Source: Pseudomonas tructae (GTDB lineage: Bacteria > Pseudomonadota > Gammaproteobacteria > Pseudomonadales > Pseudomonadaceae). From it: a stretch of DNA of 64,000 nucleotides. Position numbers and translations under genes: made by a program. Shown here piece by piece: positions 1 through 7,590 of this stretch. Location: the NCBI RefSeq assembly GCF_004214895.1, contig NZ_CP035952.1:3110501-3174500 (forward strand). The letters run 5' to 3'. Below the pieces are notes generated by a model. The model was not told the DNA's origin, did not search any database, and saw only the letters and a list, made by a program, of their open reading frames with translations. The first letter of the stretch is position 1; every line of letters starts with the position of its first letter.

Positions 1-254
1 ATGGCACACAGATTTACGATCCAAATAAGAACCGTAAGACCCTTCAACGAACATGTAGTACGCATGTGATTCCTAACCTACAAAATCTCCTACCAACGAC
101 AGACACGCTATCTTAGTAAAAATAAGATCACAATGGCTTGTAACAAAACCTCATGAATTTCTGAATCGCTCACTTTTTCTGCACTGTTTTGGGGCGAGCT
201 TGCTATTCGCGTAAACCTCGTTAGGTGGAAAATGCATCTATCGAGGAGGTTTTT

Positions 255-401
255 ATGGTCAACAAACGTAGGACATTCGACGAAGGCTTCAAGCTGCAAG
301 TGGTGAAGATGATCACGGACCAGGGGCTAACCGTTCATCGAGTTCCAAGCCCGACTGAGAGAGAAAAATTCGAGAGTAGGGAGATGAACGTTCGGTTTTA
401 A
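255..401 (+). pseudogene. IS3-family transposase OrfA fragment
   Basis: A 48-codon frame starts with an ATG behind a good ribosome binding site (GAGGAGG at 243-249). Its first 26 or so residues (MVNKRRTFDEGFKLQVVKMI, then TDQGLTV) look like the N-terminus of an IS3-family OrfA, the helix-turn-helix part of the transposase. After about base 334 the similarity stops and the frame runs into unrelated sequence that belongs to a broken recombinase gene on the other strand. No OrfB and no right end are visible, so this is a dead remnant. The IS left end is probably just upstream but I could not define its inverted repeat. Confidence 0.72.
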
Positions 402-873
402 AGTCCTTAATATTTAGATAAATGCCGTTATCAAAACCGATGATTCCTCTATCCAGTGCCCAGCGATAAAGCGTGCGAAAGACGACTACGTACTCTCTTG
501 GACTGCTCCAACTGCAGAATGCGCTAATAATTTCGTCGGCTGCCCAAGTGAATTTCAAGGAAATGTCACTTTCTGAAATCCGATGGAGCATCCTGGCGGC
601 CCTATATGCAGTTGAAGGGGAGTATTTTTCTAACATGTAGACCATAAATGCTTTGGCTATTTCGAAAAACTCCGAGCTCAACTTTAGACTAGGCCAATCA
701 ATACTCATTCCCATGCCGCCGCCGTACCACGTCCAGACGTTCAATCGGGTATCGACATACCTTGGCTGGTCATTAGTGCGAGTTCGAATCGCAACCAGAG
801 CCGGACCCTCGAACACGTAGGCCGAGAGAGAGGAGGAGGGTGATGCCTGTTCGTGATCGGCTGATTTAGTCAC
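313..873 (-). pseudogene. Tyrosine recombinase, N-terminal part, truncated by IS debris
   Basis: This frame of 186 codons begins MTKSADHEQA and resembles the N-terminal and core-binding (SAM-like) part of a phage-type integrase, notably the stretch EYVVVFRTLYRWALDRGIIG around residue 128. The catalytic half with the R-H-R-Y residues is absent: at about base 335 the frame meets the IS3 OrfA remnant and ends soon after. It lies 11 bases behind another recombinase end on the same strand, the arrangement of tandem recombinases (RIT-like sets). Non-functional as it stands. The family call rests on general resemblance, so it is moderate. Confidence 0.55.
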
Positions 874-884
874 GACGAGCCTCC

Positions 885-1292
885 TTAACTGTCAAGCCGG
901 CCCCACGCTGCCGAGGCACGCTGCGCATTATGGCGGTTGGCTGACTCGGCTAGATAACGACTTGCATAACGACGTGGCATCGCCGAAGTCTCAGCCCAAC
1001 CGCAGACTCGCCGGAGTTCGTCCGTGGCGCGCTCCAGGTCGTGCCCACGCTGCTCGACCAGGTAAGCCAAGAAGCGGTCGGCAAAAGTGTGGCGAAAGTC
1101 ATGCGCAGAAAAAGTAGTCAACAACCCCGGATGTGCCAGTTCAATGGTCAGAAACAGCCTATCTAGGACGTTAGACAATGCGCGAATCGACAGCGGGCGG
1201 CCTCTGTCAGAGATGAACAGATAGCGGTACGGCAATTTCGTCGGTTTGCCGTCACGTAGAGGGCGCCGTTTGCTCTGGATATAGTGCTCAAT
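885..1292 (-). pseudogene. Tyrosine recombinase, C-terminal catalytic fragment
   Basis: The reading frame carries the tail of a tyrosine recombinase: HDFRHTFADRFL (the HxxR box), then RRVCGWAETSAMPRRYAS, which holds the second conserved His/Trp position and the catalytic Tyr. A TTG at 1235 could start translation, but the same frame stays integrase-like further upstream (EIEHYIQSKRRPLRDGK), so the true 5' part is missing. At about 1290 the sequence changes abruptly into a sensor-kinase gene on the opposite strand. This marks a deletion or recombination junction. It probably belonged to the same set of tandem recombinases as the fragment downstream. Confidence 0.7.
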
Positions 1293-1751
1293 TTCAGTGT
1301 AACCCTGCCACTCTCTGAAAAAAGCCTGAACGAACAGGATGAGGACGAGCAGGGCGAGCCCCAGGGTCGCTTGAAGGGGCTGAAGGTGTTGCTGGTCGAC
1401 GACTCCCCCGAGGTCCTCGACGTAATGCGCATGCTACTGGAAATGGAGGACGCCCTGGTCAAGAGCTATAGCGATCCGACGCAGGCGCTGGAAAAATCCC
1501 TTCAAGAGCGATTCGACGTCATCCTGACGGATATCGGAATGCCCGTCATGAATGGCCATGAACTGATCAGCTCCCTGCGCCAGGGCAAGGTGCACAAATA
1601 CACCCCGGCGATCGCCTTGAGTGGTTATGGCGTGAATTCGGATCCACATAAAGGCAACGACATGCAGTTCGATAGGCATCTGATGAAGCCTGTGCAGTAC
1701 GACGAGCTGGTTGGCACAATCGAGGCGCTGTGCAAGGATGTATTGTCCTAA
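1293..1751 (+). pseudogene. Hybrid sensor histidine kinase, C-terminal receiver domain only
   Basis: The frame opens with FSVTLPLSEK, the last strand of a histidine-kinase ATPase domain, then a linker, then a complete receiver domain. The receiver has the acidic pair (VDDS), the phospho-acceptor Asp in ILTDIGMP, the Ser in ALSGYG and the Lys in LMKPV. The sensor, dimerisation and ATPase parts are missing because the recombinase fragment abuts at about 1290. A GTG at 1284 could allow translation of a 155-residue free-standing receiver, so residual function cannot be excluded. The domain style matches the large CheB/CheR/PAS hybrid kinases of Pseudomonas. Confidence 0.72.
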
Positions 1752-1900
1752 GCAGGCCGCCTTGCTTTACACCATGGGCGAGGCGAGCGCGGCGGCGGAG
1801 TCGGGACGAATATAGCCAGTGCAAATCCAGGCTTTCTTGGCATCGACGGAAATGACAGGCTATTATTCCTTGCCTGGCAGTGAACCCGCGCGGGTGGCTT

Positions 1901-2365
1901 TCAAGCTGCGTGCTGATCGCCCTTGAGAATTTTTTTCTGTGTCTGCATGGTGTTGCCCATTTCTTCGAGGATCAATTTGCCGAGCAGCTTTCTGGCGGTT
2001 GGGAACAGCTCGTTTTCCTCTTCCTCGATATGATGTTCGAGGAGCTCCTTCATCACTTTCACCCGGCCGGCGAACTCCGTAGTACCGGTTTCGGTATGCA
2101 GCAGATCGGGCAGCACTAGCGAATCGACGGTACGGTGTTCTTCCTTGGCTTCATAGTACATTTTCGCTTCTTCCTTGCCACCGGCCTGTTTGATGGCCGG
2201 ATAGAGTATCTCTTCCTCCAGTGCCGTGTGGATCTGTAACTCCTGCTCGATGCGCTGCAGCAGTTCGGCCCGCTTCTTCACGGCGCGCTCGGTGGTGGCG
2301 GACAGTTCCTCCAGCAGTTTCTTTACCACCCTGTGGTCTTGGAGCAGCAGGTCGATAGCATTCAT
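1901..2365 (-). CDS. Hemerythrin-domain (HHE) protein
   Basis: A 154-residue all-helical protein with the repeated HHE pattern of hemerythrin-like cation-binding domains: LLQDHRVVKKLLEEL near the start, IHTALEEEILYPA, EEHRTVDSLV, and LLEHHIEEEENELFP. The His and Glu residues in these motifs bind a diiron centre. In bacteria such proteins are linked to oxygen, nitric oxide or iron stress. The start MNAIDLLLQDH sits immediately before the first motif as in the family. The gene stands alone, tail-to-tail with the kinase fragment and divergent from the Rho_N gene. The exact role is unknown. Confidence 0.9.
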   Translation of the reverse strand: MNAIDLLLQDHRVVKKLLEELSATTERAVKKRAELLQRIEQELQIHTALEEEILYPAIKQAGGKEEAKMYYEAKEEHRTVDSLVLPDLLHTETGTTEFAGRVKVMKELLEHHIEEEENELFPTARKLLGKLILEEMGNTMQTQKKILKGDQHAA

Positions 2366-2558
2366 GGCGATACCTAATTGAAGGCAGTTAATGGTTCGAT
2401 TTCCTTAACATGGAGTCGCCCGTCGCCCGAAGGGTTCAATGGCGACGATGGACGGATCCACCCACAAGGCGCCAGTTTGACCATTGGTCCAGTCAATCGC
2501 ACTTTTACGATCAAATGGGTTTCAACCGTTCAACAAACACCCTTCAGGAGTGAACGCG

Positions 2559-2939
2559 ATGGCCCGCGGAGACAAAGATAAATACACCGAAAAACAGAAG
2601 CGTAAGGCCGAGCACATCGAGCAAAATTATGAGAACAAGGGGGTTTCCAAGGACGAAGCCGAGTCTCGCGCCTGGGCTACTGTCAACAAGCAGTCAGGCG
2701 GTGGCGACAAGCCGGGTGGGTCGGGCAGCAAGACTCCTTCGAACGAGAAGAAGACGGCACGTTCAGATTCGGCCAAGCGCGCCGTGAAAACGCGTCAGGG
2801 CCATTCGCGCGCTTCAAGCTCGTCACTGGCAACGCAAACCAAGCAAAGCCTGTTGAAAGAAGCGCGAAGCAAGAATATCAAAGGCCGCTCCAGCATGACC
2901 AAGGCACAACTGATTGAGGCGCTGGGCAAAAGAGGGTAA
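2559..2939 (+). CDS. Small basic protein with C-terminal Rho_N (SAP-like) domain
   Basis: The ATG at 2559 (MARGDKDKYTEKQKRK) is chosen because AGGAG lies at 2546-2550; an earlier in-frame start at 2484 has no such site. The 126-residue product is very rich in Lys, Ser, Gly and Glu. Residues 1-45 resemble the short domain often annotated 'plasmid stabilisation protein', a low-complexity linker follows, and the C-terminal 35 residues (LLKEARSKNIKGRSSMTKAQLIEAL) fit the Rho termination factor N-terminal fold, which binds nucleic acid. Such genes are common in Pseudomonas stress islands. A nucleic-acid-binding stress protein is likely but unproven. Confidence 0.82.
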   Translation: MARGDKDKYTEKQKRKAEHIEQNYENKGVSKDEAESRAWATVNKQSGGGDKPGGSGSKTPSNEKKTARSDSAKRAVKTRQGHSRASSSSLATQTKQSLLKEARSKNIKGRSSMTKAQLIEALGKRG

Positions 2940-3040
2940 GTCAGCGGTGCGTTCTTCCCTTTCTACGCGCTGCCCTGTGGCTCGACAACGGACACCGGCT
3001 TTCCGGTTCCGGTAGTAGAGGAGGCAGCATCTTGAGCCCG

Positions 3041-3117
3041 ATGAAAGAGCGTCATTCAACAGTAATTTGCCAACAGGCGGGAAAGCTACTGTTCGTGCGC
3101 AAAGAGAAGCCCGAATG
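3041..3117 (+). pseudogene. NUDIX hydrolase, N-terminal fragment
   Basis: The 25 residues from ATG 3041 (MKERHSTVICQQAGKLLFVR then KEKPE) match the first strand of a NUDIX hydrolase and closely resemble the start of the intact NUDIX gene at 12837 minus (ELHSTVICTQGGRILFVRKEAPE). The similarity ends at about 3117, exactly where the stop codon of the oppositely oriented iron-permease gene begins, and the NUDIX box is absent. The frame continues only as antisense of that gene. The nucleotide match to the intact gene is partial, so it is an old homologue rather than a fresh duplicate. Confidence 0.6.
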
Positions 3118-3118
3118 C

Positions 3119-3589
3119 TTATGGTTTTTTCGTTTCCTCATTTGGGCACGGCGCAGGCATGGATGGGATAGGATCGTCGATAATCAGTTTTTTAGTAATC
3201 AATGCATCGCCACCTTCTTCTGCCACGGTGGGTTCCTGATATTGCGCTTCCCCGAGGATGCGATATTTTTTGCGCAGCACGTGCAGGTCTTTGGTATCGA
3301 GGTCCTCTAAGCAGAGAGCCACATTCTTGGCGTCCTTGGTAGCCCTGATTAATTCATCGAGCTTAAGGTGCAATATGTCGTTGTCACGATTTTGCGTATT
3401 TTGAATAAGAAATACCATTAGGAATGTGATGATGGTTGTGGAGGTATTGATGATTAACTGCCAGGTATCGTTATAATGAAAGTATGGCCCCGTTATCGCC
3501 CATGCGACAATCAAGCCTAGCGCAACCAGGAATGTTTTTGAACTGCCCGCTCTGTTGGAAAGTGCTTGGCAAAATTTGGAGAATTTCAT
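3119..3589 (-). CDS. Low-affinity iron permease family membrane protein
   Basis: A 156-residue protein with two predicted membrane segments near the N-terminus (LVALGLIVAWAITGPYF and LIINTSTTIITFLMVFLIQN), followed by the stretch NTQNRDNDILHLKLDELIRA and a cytoplasmic Glu/Asp-rich tail. This is the bacterial version of the PF04120 'low affinity iron permease' family. Despite the name, iron transport has been tested only for fungal relatives; the bacterial ones are uncharacterised. Single gene; the tail beyond residue 120 is probably unstructured. Confidence 0.82.
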   Translation of the reverse strand: MKFSKFCQALSNRAGSSKTFLVALGLIVAWAITGPYFHYNDTWQLIINTSTTIITFLMVFLIQNTQNRDNDILHLKLDELIRATKDAKNVALCLEDLDTKDLHVLRKKYRILGEAQYQEPTVAEEGGDALITKKLIIDDPIPSMPAPCPNEETKKP

Positions 3590-3665
3590 TTGTCGGTCTC
3601 CGGCTCAGGCAGCGGTGGAAAGACAACGCTCCGGCCACTGAAATGGCCCATTTATTTTCAAGGGC

Positions 3666-3919
3666 TCAGTTGCAGGGAGATTCAAAAAACTCACTACTAT
3701 TGATCAGTTTTAAATGTTTGATTGCCTCTGTAAATCGTTGTTCTGCTTTGCCTTTGAGCGTTTGGTATTCAATGAATATTTCAGCGTCTAATGAGTCAGT
3801 GTCGAGCAACGTGTAGGCGTCAAGTAGTATTTGATGTGCTTGTTCAAATAACCGCTGGTTCTGTATAAGGGCAAATTCTTTGCAGGCCTTTTTTTGTAAG
3901 GGGGCGGGTTGCGTATCAT
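3666..3919 (-). pseudogene. Small protein gene with a frameshift in an A-run
   Basis: A frame ending at 3666 encodes a coherent helical sequence (ACKEFALIQNQRLFEQAHQI ... FTEAIKHLKLINSSEFFES) but has no start codon. Moving one frame over at a run of seven A (3886-3892 region, read on the minus strand) reaches ATG 3919, with AAAGGTG about 10 bases upstream, giving MIRNPPPYKK followed by KACKEFAL. One extra A would give an intact protein of about 84 residues. So this is either a recently broken gene, a sequence error, or slippage on the A-run. Function unknown. Confidence 0.5.
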
Positions 3920-4163
3920 GCTACGTCACCTTTTTCAAGTGGCACTGAAATATTTGACTGCCGACACGCGGGTCGAGTGCTAGCAGGAAGTCATCAAAGA
4001 TATGATCTTTTGGGAAGTGTTATTGGCTGATTGCTTCGGATTATTCGATGCTTTTCAGTGGGTGGTCGGGGAACGCTCAAAAAGTTGAACCCTGTGCAAA
4101 GGGTGTTGCCCACCCTATATCAAATAGGCGCGTCCACCGCATATCCCGCACAGGATGCCTGCC

Positions 4164-4667
4164 ATGAACCCAGACTCCGTTGATGCTGTGTTGGAATACC
4201 TCAAGACGCACAAGCTGACATTGACCACGGCTGAGTCGTGTACGGCAGGTCGAATGGCTGCCATGCTGTCGGAAAAGTCCGGTACAGGTGAGGTGTTTGA
4301 AAGCGGCTATGTGGTGTACTCGCCGGCGGCGAAGCAGCGCATTCTGGGTGTGCAGGCGCTTACCATCGAAGCCTTTGGGCTGACGAGTGAAGAGGTGGCG
4401 CGAGAAATGGCACTCGGCGCCTTGAGCGACAGTCCGGTCAAGGTTTGCATTGCCACTACCGGTGTCGCCGGCCCAGCTGCAGAAGACGATATTCCACCGG
4501 GTACCGTGTGCTTCGCCTGGGCGTTCGCCGACCGACCAATCGCTGTGTTTACCCATACTCGTCGCTTTTGCGGTGATCGCCAGGCCGTTATCCAACAGGC
4601 TGCGCTCTACGGCCTGGAGCAGCTTGCGCAATGTCATCAGTGCTGGCTGCGGGGTGAACGGGGCTGA
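4164..4667 (+). CDS. pncC: CinA-family nicotinamide-nucleotide amidohydrolase
   Basis: The 167-residue product is the stand-alone C-terminal CinA domain, which deamidates nicotinamide mononucleotide to the acid form in pyridine-nucleotide recycling. The family motif LTTAESCTAG (active-site Ser) is near residue 27, and the later ATTGVAGP and PPGTVCFAWA motifs are present. I prefer ATG 4164 because AGGA lies eight bases before it; ATG 4155 has no good site. The length fits the short PncC form. It is first in a tight three-gene set with a membrane-anchored protein and a DUF421 protein. It may be a second copy beside a core pncC. Confidence 0.87.
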   Translation: MNPDSVDAVLEYLKTHKLTLTTAESCTAGRMAAMLSEKSGTGEVFESGYVVYSPAAKQRILGVQALTIEAFGLTSEEVAREMALGALSDSPVKVCIATTGVAGPAAEDDIPPGTVCFAWAFADRPIAVFTHTRRFCGDRQAVIQQAALYGLEQLAQCHQCWLRGERG

Positions 4668-4680
4668 AGGAGGGATTGGC

Positions 4681-5190
4681 ATGTCACCCGCAGACGAACA
4701 ACCTGCACGCCAGCATCCTGTCCAGGAGGACATGCGCTCGCAGTGTCGCGTTTGGCGTTTTGAGCGAATCGGCTGGTATGTGTTGCTGGGGATTGTCGTG
4801 CTCACGCTGGCGGGATTGTTTGGTAACGGTCCGCTCAGTCAGCGCAGTGCTGGCAGCATGGATGGGCGAATCACCTGCGAGTACCAGGCATTCACGCGAT
4901 CAGGGTCGACGAGCTCGATGCTCATCCGTGCTCAGGGTGAGCCGAACAGCCAGGTTGCGTTGCTGCTCGAGGGTTCATTGTTTCGTGATCTGAATATCGA
5001 GTCACTGCAGCCTCAGCCTTTTTTGTCCCTGTCTCATGGCCCGACGTTTCTTCTGCACCTGGGCACAGATAAGGAAGGTATCGCGACGCTGCATGTCCTC
5101 TTGGCCAATGACGGCGTCGGCTCCTACGATGGCCGTGTGTCGCTGGCTTCGGGAAGCATCGTTCGTCTATCCACCTTCGTCTATCCGTAG
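4681..5190 (+). CDS. Membrane-anchored hypothetical protein
   Basis: ATG 4681 follows GGAGGG by six bases and lies 13 bases after the CinA gene. The 169-residue product has an N-terminal cytoplasmic stretch, one membrane segment (IGWYVLLGIVVLTLAGLFG, residues about 29-47) and a periplasmic domain rich in beta-strand pattern (VALLLEGSLFRDLNIESLQP; TLHVLLANDGVGSYDGRVSL). I do not recognise a family. The spacing on both sides suggests co-translation with the CinA-type enzyme and the DUF421 membrane protein, a trio often seen among Pseudomonas stress genes. Confidence 0.8.
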   Translation: MSPADEQPARQHPVQEDMRSQCRVWRFERIGWYVLLGIVVLTLAGLFGNGPLSQRSAGSMDGRITCEYQAFTRSGSTSSMLIRAQGEPNSQVALLLEGSLFRDLNIESLQPQPFLSLSHGPTFLLHLGTDKEGIATLHVLLANDGVGSYDGRVSLASGSIVRLSTFVYP

Positions 5191-5199
5191 GAGTTGGCC

Positions 5200-5649
5200 A
5201 TGGATTCCGTCCTGCGCGCTGTGGCTATCTACGTTACGTTAATGGTGCTTTTCCGAATCGCCGGGCGGCGGTCACTTTCCGACCTGACCACCTTTGATTT
5301 TGTGCTCTTACTCATCATTGGCGAGGCCACCCAGCAAGCCCTGCTTGGAGAAGACTTTTCCTTCACCAATGCCGTGCTGGTGATCGCCACCCTGATCGTT
5401 CTTGATGTCGGCCTGTCTTTGGCCAAACTGAACTCGCCCAAGGTCGCCCGTTTTCTCGATGGCCACGCCACGGTCGTCGTCGAGAACGGCAAGTTCCTGC
5501 ACTGGCGAATGCGTCACTGCCGCTTGACCGAGGACGACATCCTCGAGGCGGCCCGTGCCAATCAGGGAGTAGAAGACGTCACGCAGATCAAATATGCGCT
5601 TGTCGAGCGCAATGGCAAGATTTCCATCATTTGCCAGGATTCCCCCTAG
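5200..5649 (+). CDS. DUF421 (YetF-like) membrane protein
   Basis: ATG 5200 sits behind AGGAG at 5189-5193. The 149-residue product has three membrane helices (VAIYVTLMVLFRIAGRRSL; FDFVLLLIIGEATQQALL; AVLVIATLIVLDVGLSL) and then a small cytoplasmic domain. The marks of DUF421/YetF proteins are RIAGRRSLSDLTTFDFV and the C-terminal LTEDDILEAARANQGVEDV and YALVERNGKISI. The family has been linked to spore and stress physiology in Bacillus, but its biochemical role is unknown. Last gene of a three-gene operon. Confidence 0.9.
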   Translation: MDSVLRAVAIYVTLMVLFRIAGRRSLSDLTTFDFVLLLIIGEATQQALLGEDFSFTNAVLVIATLIVLDVGLSLAKLNSPKVARFLDGHATVVVENGKFLHWRMRHCRLTEDDILEAARANQGVEDVTQIKYALVERNGKISIICQDSP

Positions 5650-5709
5650 CTGCAGCCGTTCATCTGCCCGCAAGCACCTTTCGACTGCAGACGCTTCGAA
5701 TCAATAAGT

Positions 5710-5724
5710 CCCGGAAAAACCGGG
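5710..5724 (+). other. Small GC hairpin in the 5' leader
   Basis: CCCGG and CCGGG flank a loop of five A, about 20 bases before the start of the next small gene. It could be a weak terminator of the preceding operon or a leader hairpin. There is no T-run behind it. Confidence 0.3.
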
Positions 5725-5742
5725 CCTGCTGGCGAGGTGAAT

Positions 5743-5961
5743 ATGTCCACTGACTCGAGCTTCCAAGATCAACCCTCATCCTCTGTTCCAACCCGGCCCG
5801 AACCAGGATCCGATGAGCCGACGCTGGATCCAGACGATCCCAACAAATACGACCCGTTGAAAAGCCCCGACAGCGACCGCCCGCAAGACTGGGACGATCC
5901 CGCTGAACGGGTTACCCCTGAGGCGGATGAGCAGACACCGCTTTCTGATGACAGACGGTGA
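5743..5961 (+). CDS. Small acidic hydrophilic protein (paralogue of the gene at 44614 minus)
   Basis: A 72-residue protein made almost only of Asp, Glu, Pro, Ser, Arg and Thr (for example DEPTLDPDDPNKYDPLKSPD), with no hydrophobic core, ending TPLSDDRR. The product encoded at 44399-44614 minus has the same composition, related Asp/Pro stretches and the end TPLSDERR, so the two are members of one family. Intrinsically disordered by appearance. ATG 5743 is preceded in frame by GTG 5737. A desiccation or osmotic stress role is a guess from composition and neighbours. Confidence 0.75.
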   Translation: MSTDSSFQDQPSSSVPTRPEPGSDEPTLDPDDPNKYDPLKSPDSDRPQDWDDPAERVTPEADEQTPLSDDRR

Positions 5962-5965
5962 AGCC

Positions 5966-5996
5966 ACGAGCCCGGCCGCCACGCTGGGCTTCTTTT
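5966..5996 (+). terminator. Probable rho-independent terminator
   Basis: AGCCC at 5969-5973 can pair with GGGCT at 5986-5990, followed by TCTTTT. It lies 8 bases after the stop of the small acidic gene. The stem is short, so confidence is moderate. Confidence 0.5.
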
Positions 5997-6089
5997 AACG
6001 GCCCCCATTCGTCCGCTACGCGGCACTCTGCGCATGCATGGCGCCTCTGAGCTTTAAGCGTGATTGTTCCGCGCAACAGGAGAACCAGC

Positions 6090-6395
6090 ATGGAAACTGA
6101 AAAACAAGCATCTGGTAATAAGCCGCAGCAGGGGATCGCCCGCACAGACAATCAAGCCGGTCATACCCCCGGCGCAGAGGAAACCCAGATCCCTCTCACG
6201 CCAGATGATGAGACACCTGTTGAGGAAGAACTCTCTGACGTAGAAGCCAACAATTCGGTATCACGCGAGCATCCTGCGCCAGGGAGTAGCAGCCACGTCG
6301 ATTCCCTGGGTGGCGCCGCACCGAGCAATGATCAGGCAGGCCTTGAAAAGGAGCCTCGCAACATGCCTGCAAGCGATCCTGAGGCAGGAGCCTAA
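6090..6395 (+). CDS. Hydrophilic hypothetical protein
   Basis: ATG 6090 has a purine-rich AGGAG about eight bases upstream. The 101-residue product (METEKQASGNKPQQGIARTD ...) is acidic, rich in Glu, Pro, Gly, Ser and Asn, with no membrane segment and no recognisable domain. It is probably disordered. It follows another small disordered-protein gene and precedes a DUF72 gene, a composition typical of Pseudomonas stress loci. Function unknown. Confidence 0.65.
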   Translation: METEKQASGNKPQQGIARTDNQAGHTPGAEETQIPLTPDDETPVEEELSDVEANNSVSREHPAPGSSSHVDSLGGAAPSNDQAGLEKEPRNMPASDPEAGA

Positions 6396-6553
6396 AATAT
6401 TTTCGCCTCCCAAGCCGAGTTGAGTGCGGCCACAAGGAAGGTACTCACCTATGAGGACATTCATCATGAAGAATTTATCATTGCGCACGGACGTGGCCGC
6501 CGCAGTACGTCTCGGCACAACGCCGATACCTCGCTGAACCGAGGGTTGTCAGA

Positions 6554-7267
6554 ATGATTCATCTCGGTTGCGCCGGCTGGAACTTGTCACGCCTTCACGC
6601 CGATGAGTTTTCCCCCTGTGGTAGCCAGTTACAGCGCTACGCGGCACACTTGAACGCGGTGGAGATCAACAGCACTTTCTACCGTTCTCACCGCCCTCAA
6701 ACCTATGCCCGTTGGGCTGCCTCGGTGCCTGGACAGTTTCGCTTTTCGGTCAAGGTGCCCAAGGTCATCACCCACGAACAGCGGCTCGACGCCTGCGAGG
6801 GATTGCTCGATAGATTTCTCGATGAATGCGCGCACTTGGGCGATCGTCTTGGTTGTCTCCTGCTGCAGTTGCCGCCGTCACTGGAGTACGACGCTGCGGT
6901 CGCTCATCGATTCTTTGCCTACCTGCGTGAGCGCTATGCAGGGTGGGTAACGGTCGAGCCGCGGCATAGGTCATGGTCAACGGCGCACGCGTTGCTCATC
7001 GATTTCCAGGTTGCTCAAGTAGCTGCCAGCCCGTCGCGCTTTGCCGCGGATGCTCAACCGGGAGGCTGGCCAGGGCTGGTGTACTGGCGTTTGCATGGGG
7101 AGCCGCAGATCTACCACAGCGCCTATGGCCGCGAGTACTTGCATGGCTTGGCCGCACGGTTGCAGACCAGCGCCGATTGCAATGTGCCGGTCTGGTGCAT
7201 CTTCGATAACACCGCTCGCGGCGCGGCGTTGGGTAATGCACTGGCGACCCTGGGTGAAATGCGCTGA
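6554..7267 (+). CDS. DUF72 family protein (YecE-like)
   Basis: The 237-residue product begins MIHLGCAGWNLSRLHADEFS and continues with LQRYAAHLNAVEINSTFYRS, the hallmark N-terminus of the DUF72 TIM-barrel family. Further family marks are RFSVKVPKVITH, LGCLLLQLPPSLEYD, VTVEPRHRSW, YWRLHGEPQIYHSAYG and VWCIFDNTARGAAL. It is slightly shorter than many family members but looks complete. The family's biochemical activity is not established. It stands between small stress-type genes and may be transcribed with the gene at 7339. Confidence 0.92.
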   Translation: MIHLGCAGWNLSRLHADEFSPCGSQLQRYAAHLNAVEINSTFYRSHRPQTYARWAASVPGQFRFSVKVPKVITHEQRLDACEGLLDRFLDECAHLGDRLGCLLLQLPPSLEYDAAVAHRFFAYLRERYAGWVTVEPRHRSWSTAHALLIDFQVAQVAASPSRFAADAQPGGWPGLVYWRLHGEPQIYHSAYGREYLHGLAARLQTSADCNVPVWCIFDNTARGAALGNALATLGEMR

Positions 7268-7338
7268 AGCAAACGGATTAAACTTTCCGCTGTGGCCGGG
7301 CTCTTCTGAATACAGCCCTCTGCTACGGAAGAACCCCC

Positions 7339-7563
7339 ATGAAGCATTCTCAAGCGAAACCCGCCGACAAGACCCCACGACCCATTTCTTCCGAGCAGGC
7401 GCAGCAGGGCAAGCCCGCACCTGATCCGGTGCTCGAGCAGCCGGACCCGGATACCGAGGCGGTGGACAAGGTGATCACCCCGACATCGATCAAGCAGCAG
7501 GAGGACCAGGCGCGCGCGATCGAGCGGCGTTTGCATGACGTCGACGAAAAAGCCCGTCGTTGA
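7339..7563 (+). CDS. Small charged hypothetical protein
   Basis: A 74-residue hydrophilic protein (MKHSQAKPADKTPRPISSEQ ... AIERRLHDVDEKARR). The first half is Pro/Lys/Gln-rich and looks disordered; the last 30 residues form a charged amphipathic helix. No domain is recognised. The gene ends 28 bases before the cytochrome bd genes, so it may be transcribed with them, but nothing in it suggests a role in the oxidase. Confidence 0.6.
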   Translation: MKHSQAKPADKTPRPISSEQAQQGKPAPDPVLEQPDPDTEAVDKVITPTSIKQQEDQARAIERRLHDVDEKARR

Positions 7564-7590
7564 AGGTAGGGATGCCGGCGAGCGAGTACC

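Noticed and set aside
108..299. A 63-codon minus-strand frame near the left end
   Set aside because: Overlaps the IS3 remnant start, lacks a ribosome site and has no recognisable feature.
3880..3900. Programmed -1 frameshift at the A-run
   Set aside because: The frame alignment does not give a canonical slippery heptamer and no downstream structure is evident; an indel is simpler.
6451..6537. A 28-codon frame before the DUF72 gene
   Set aside because: Too short, no clear ribosome site and no similarity that I can recognise.
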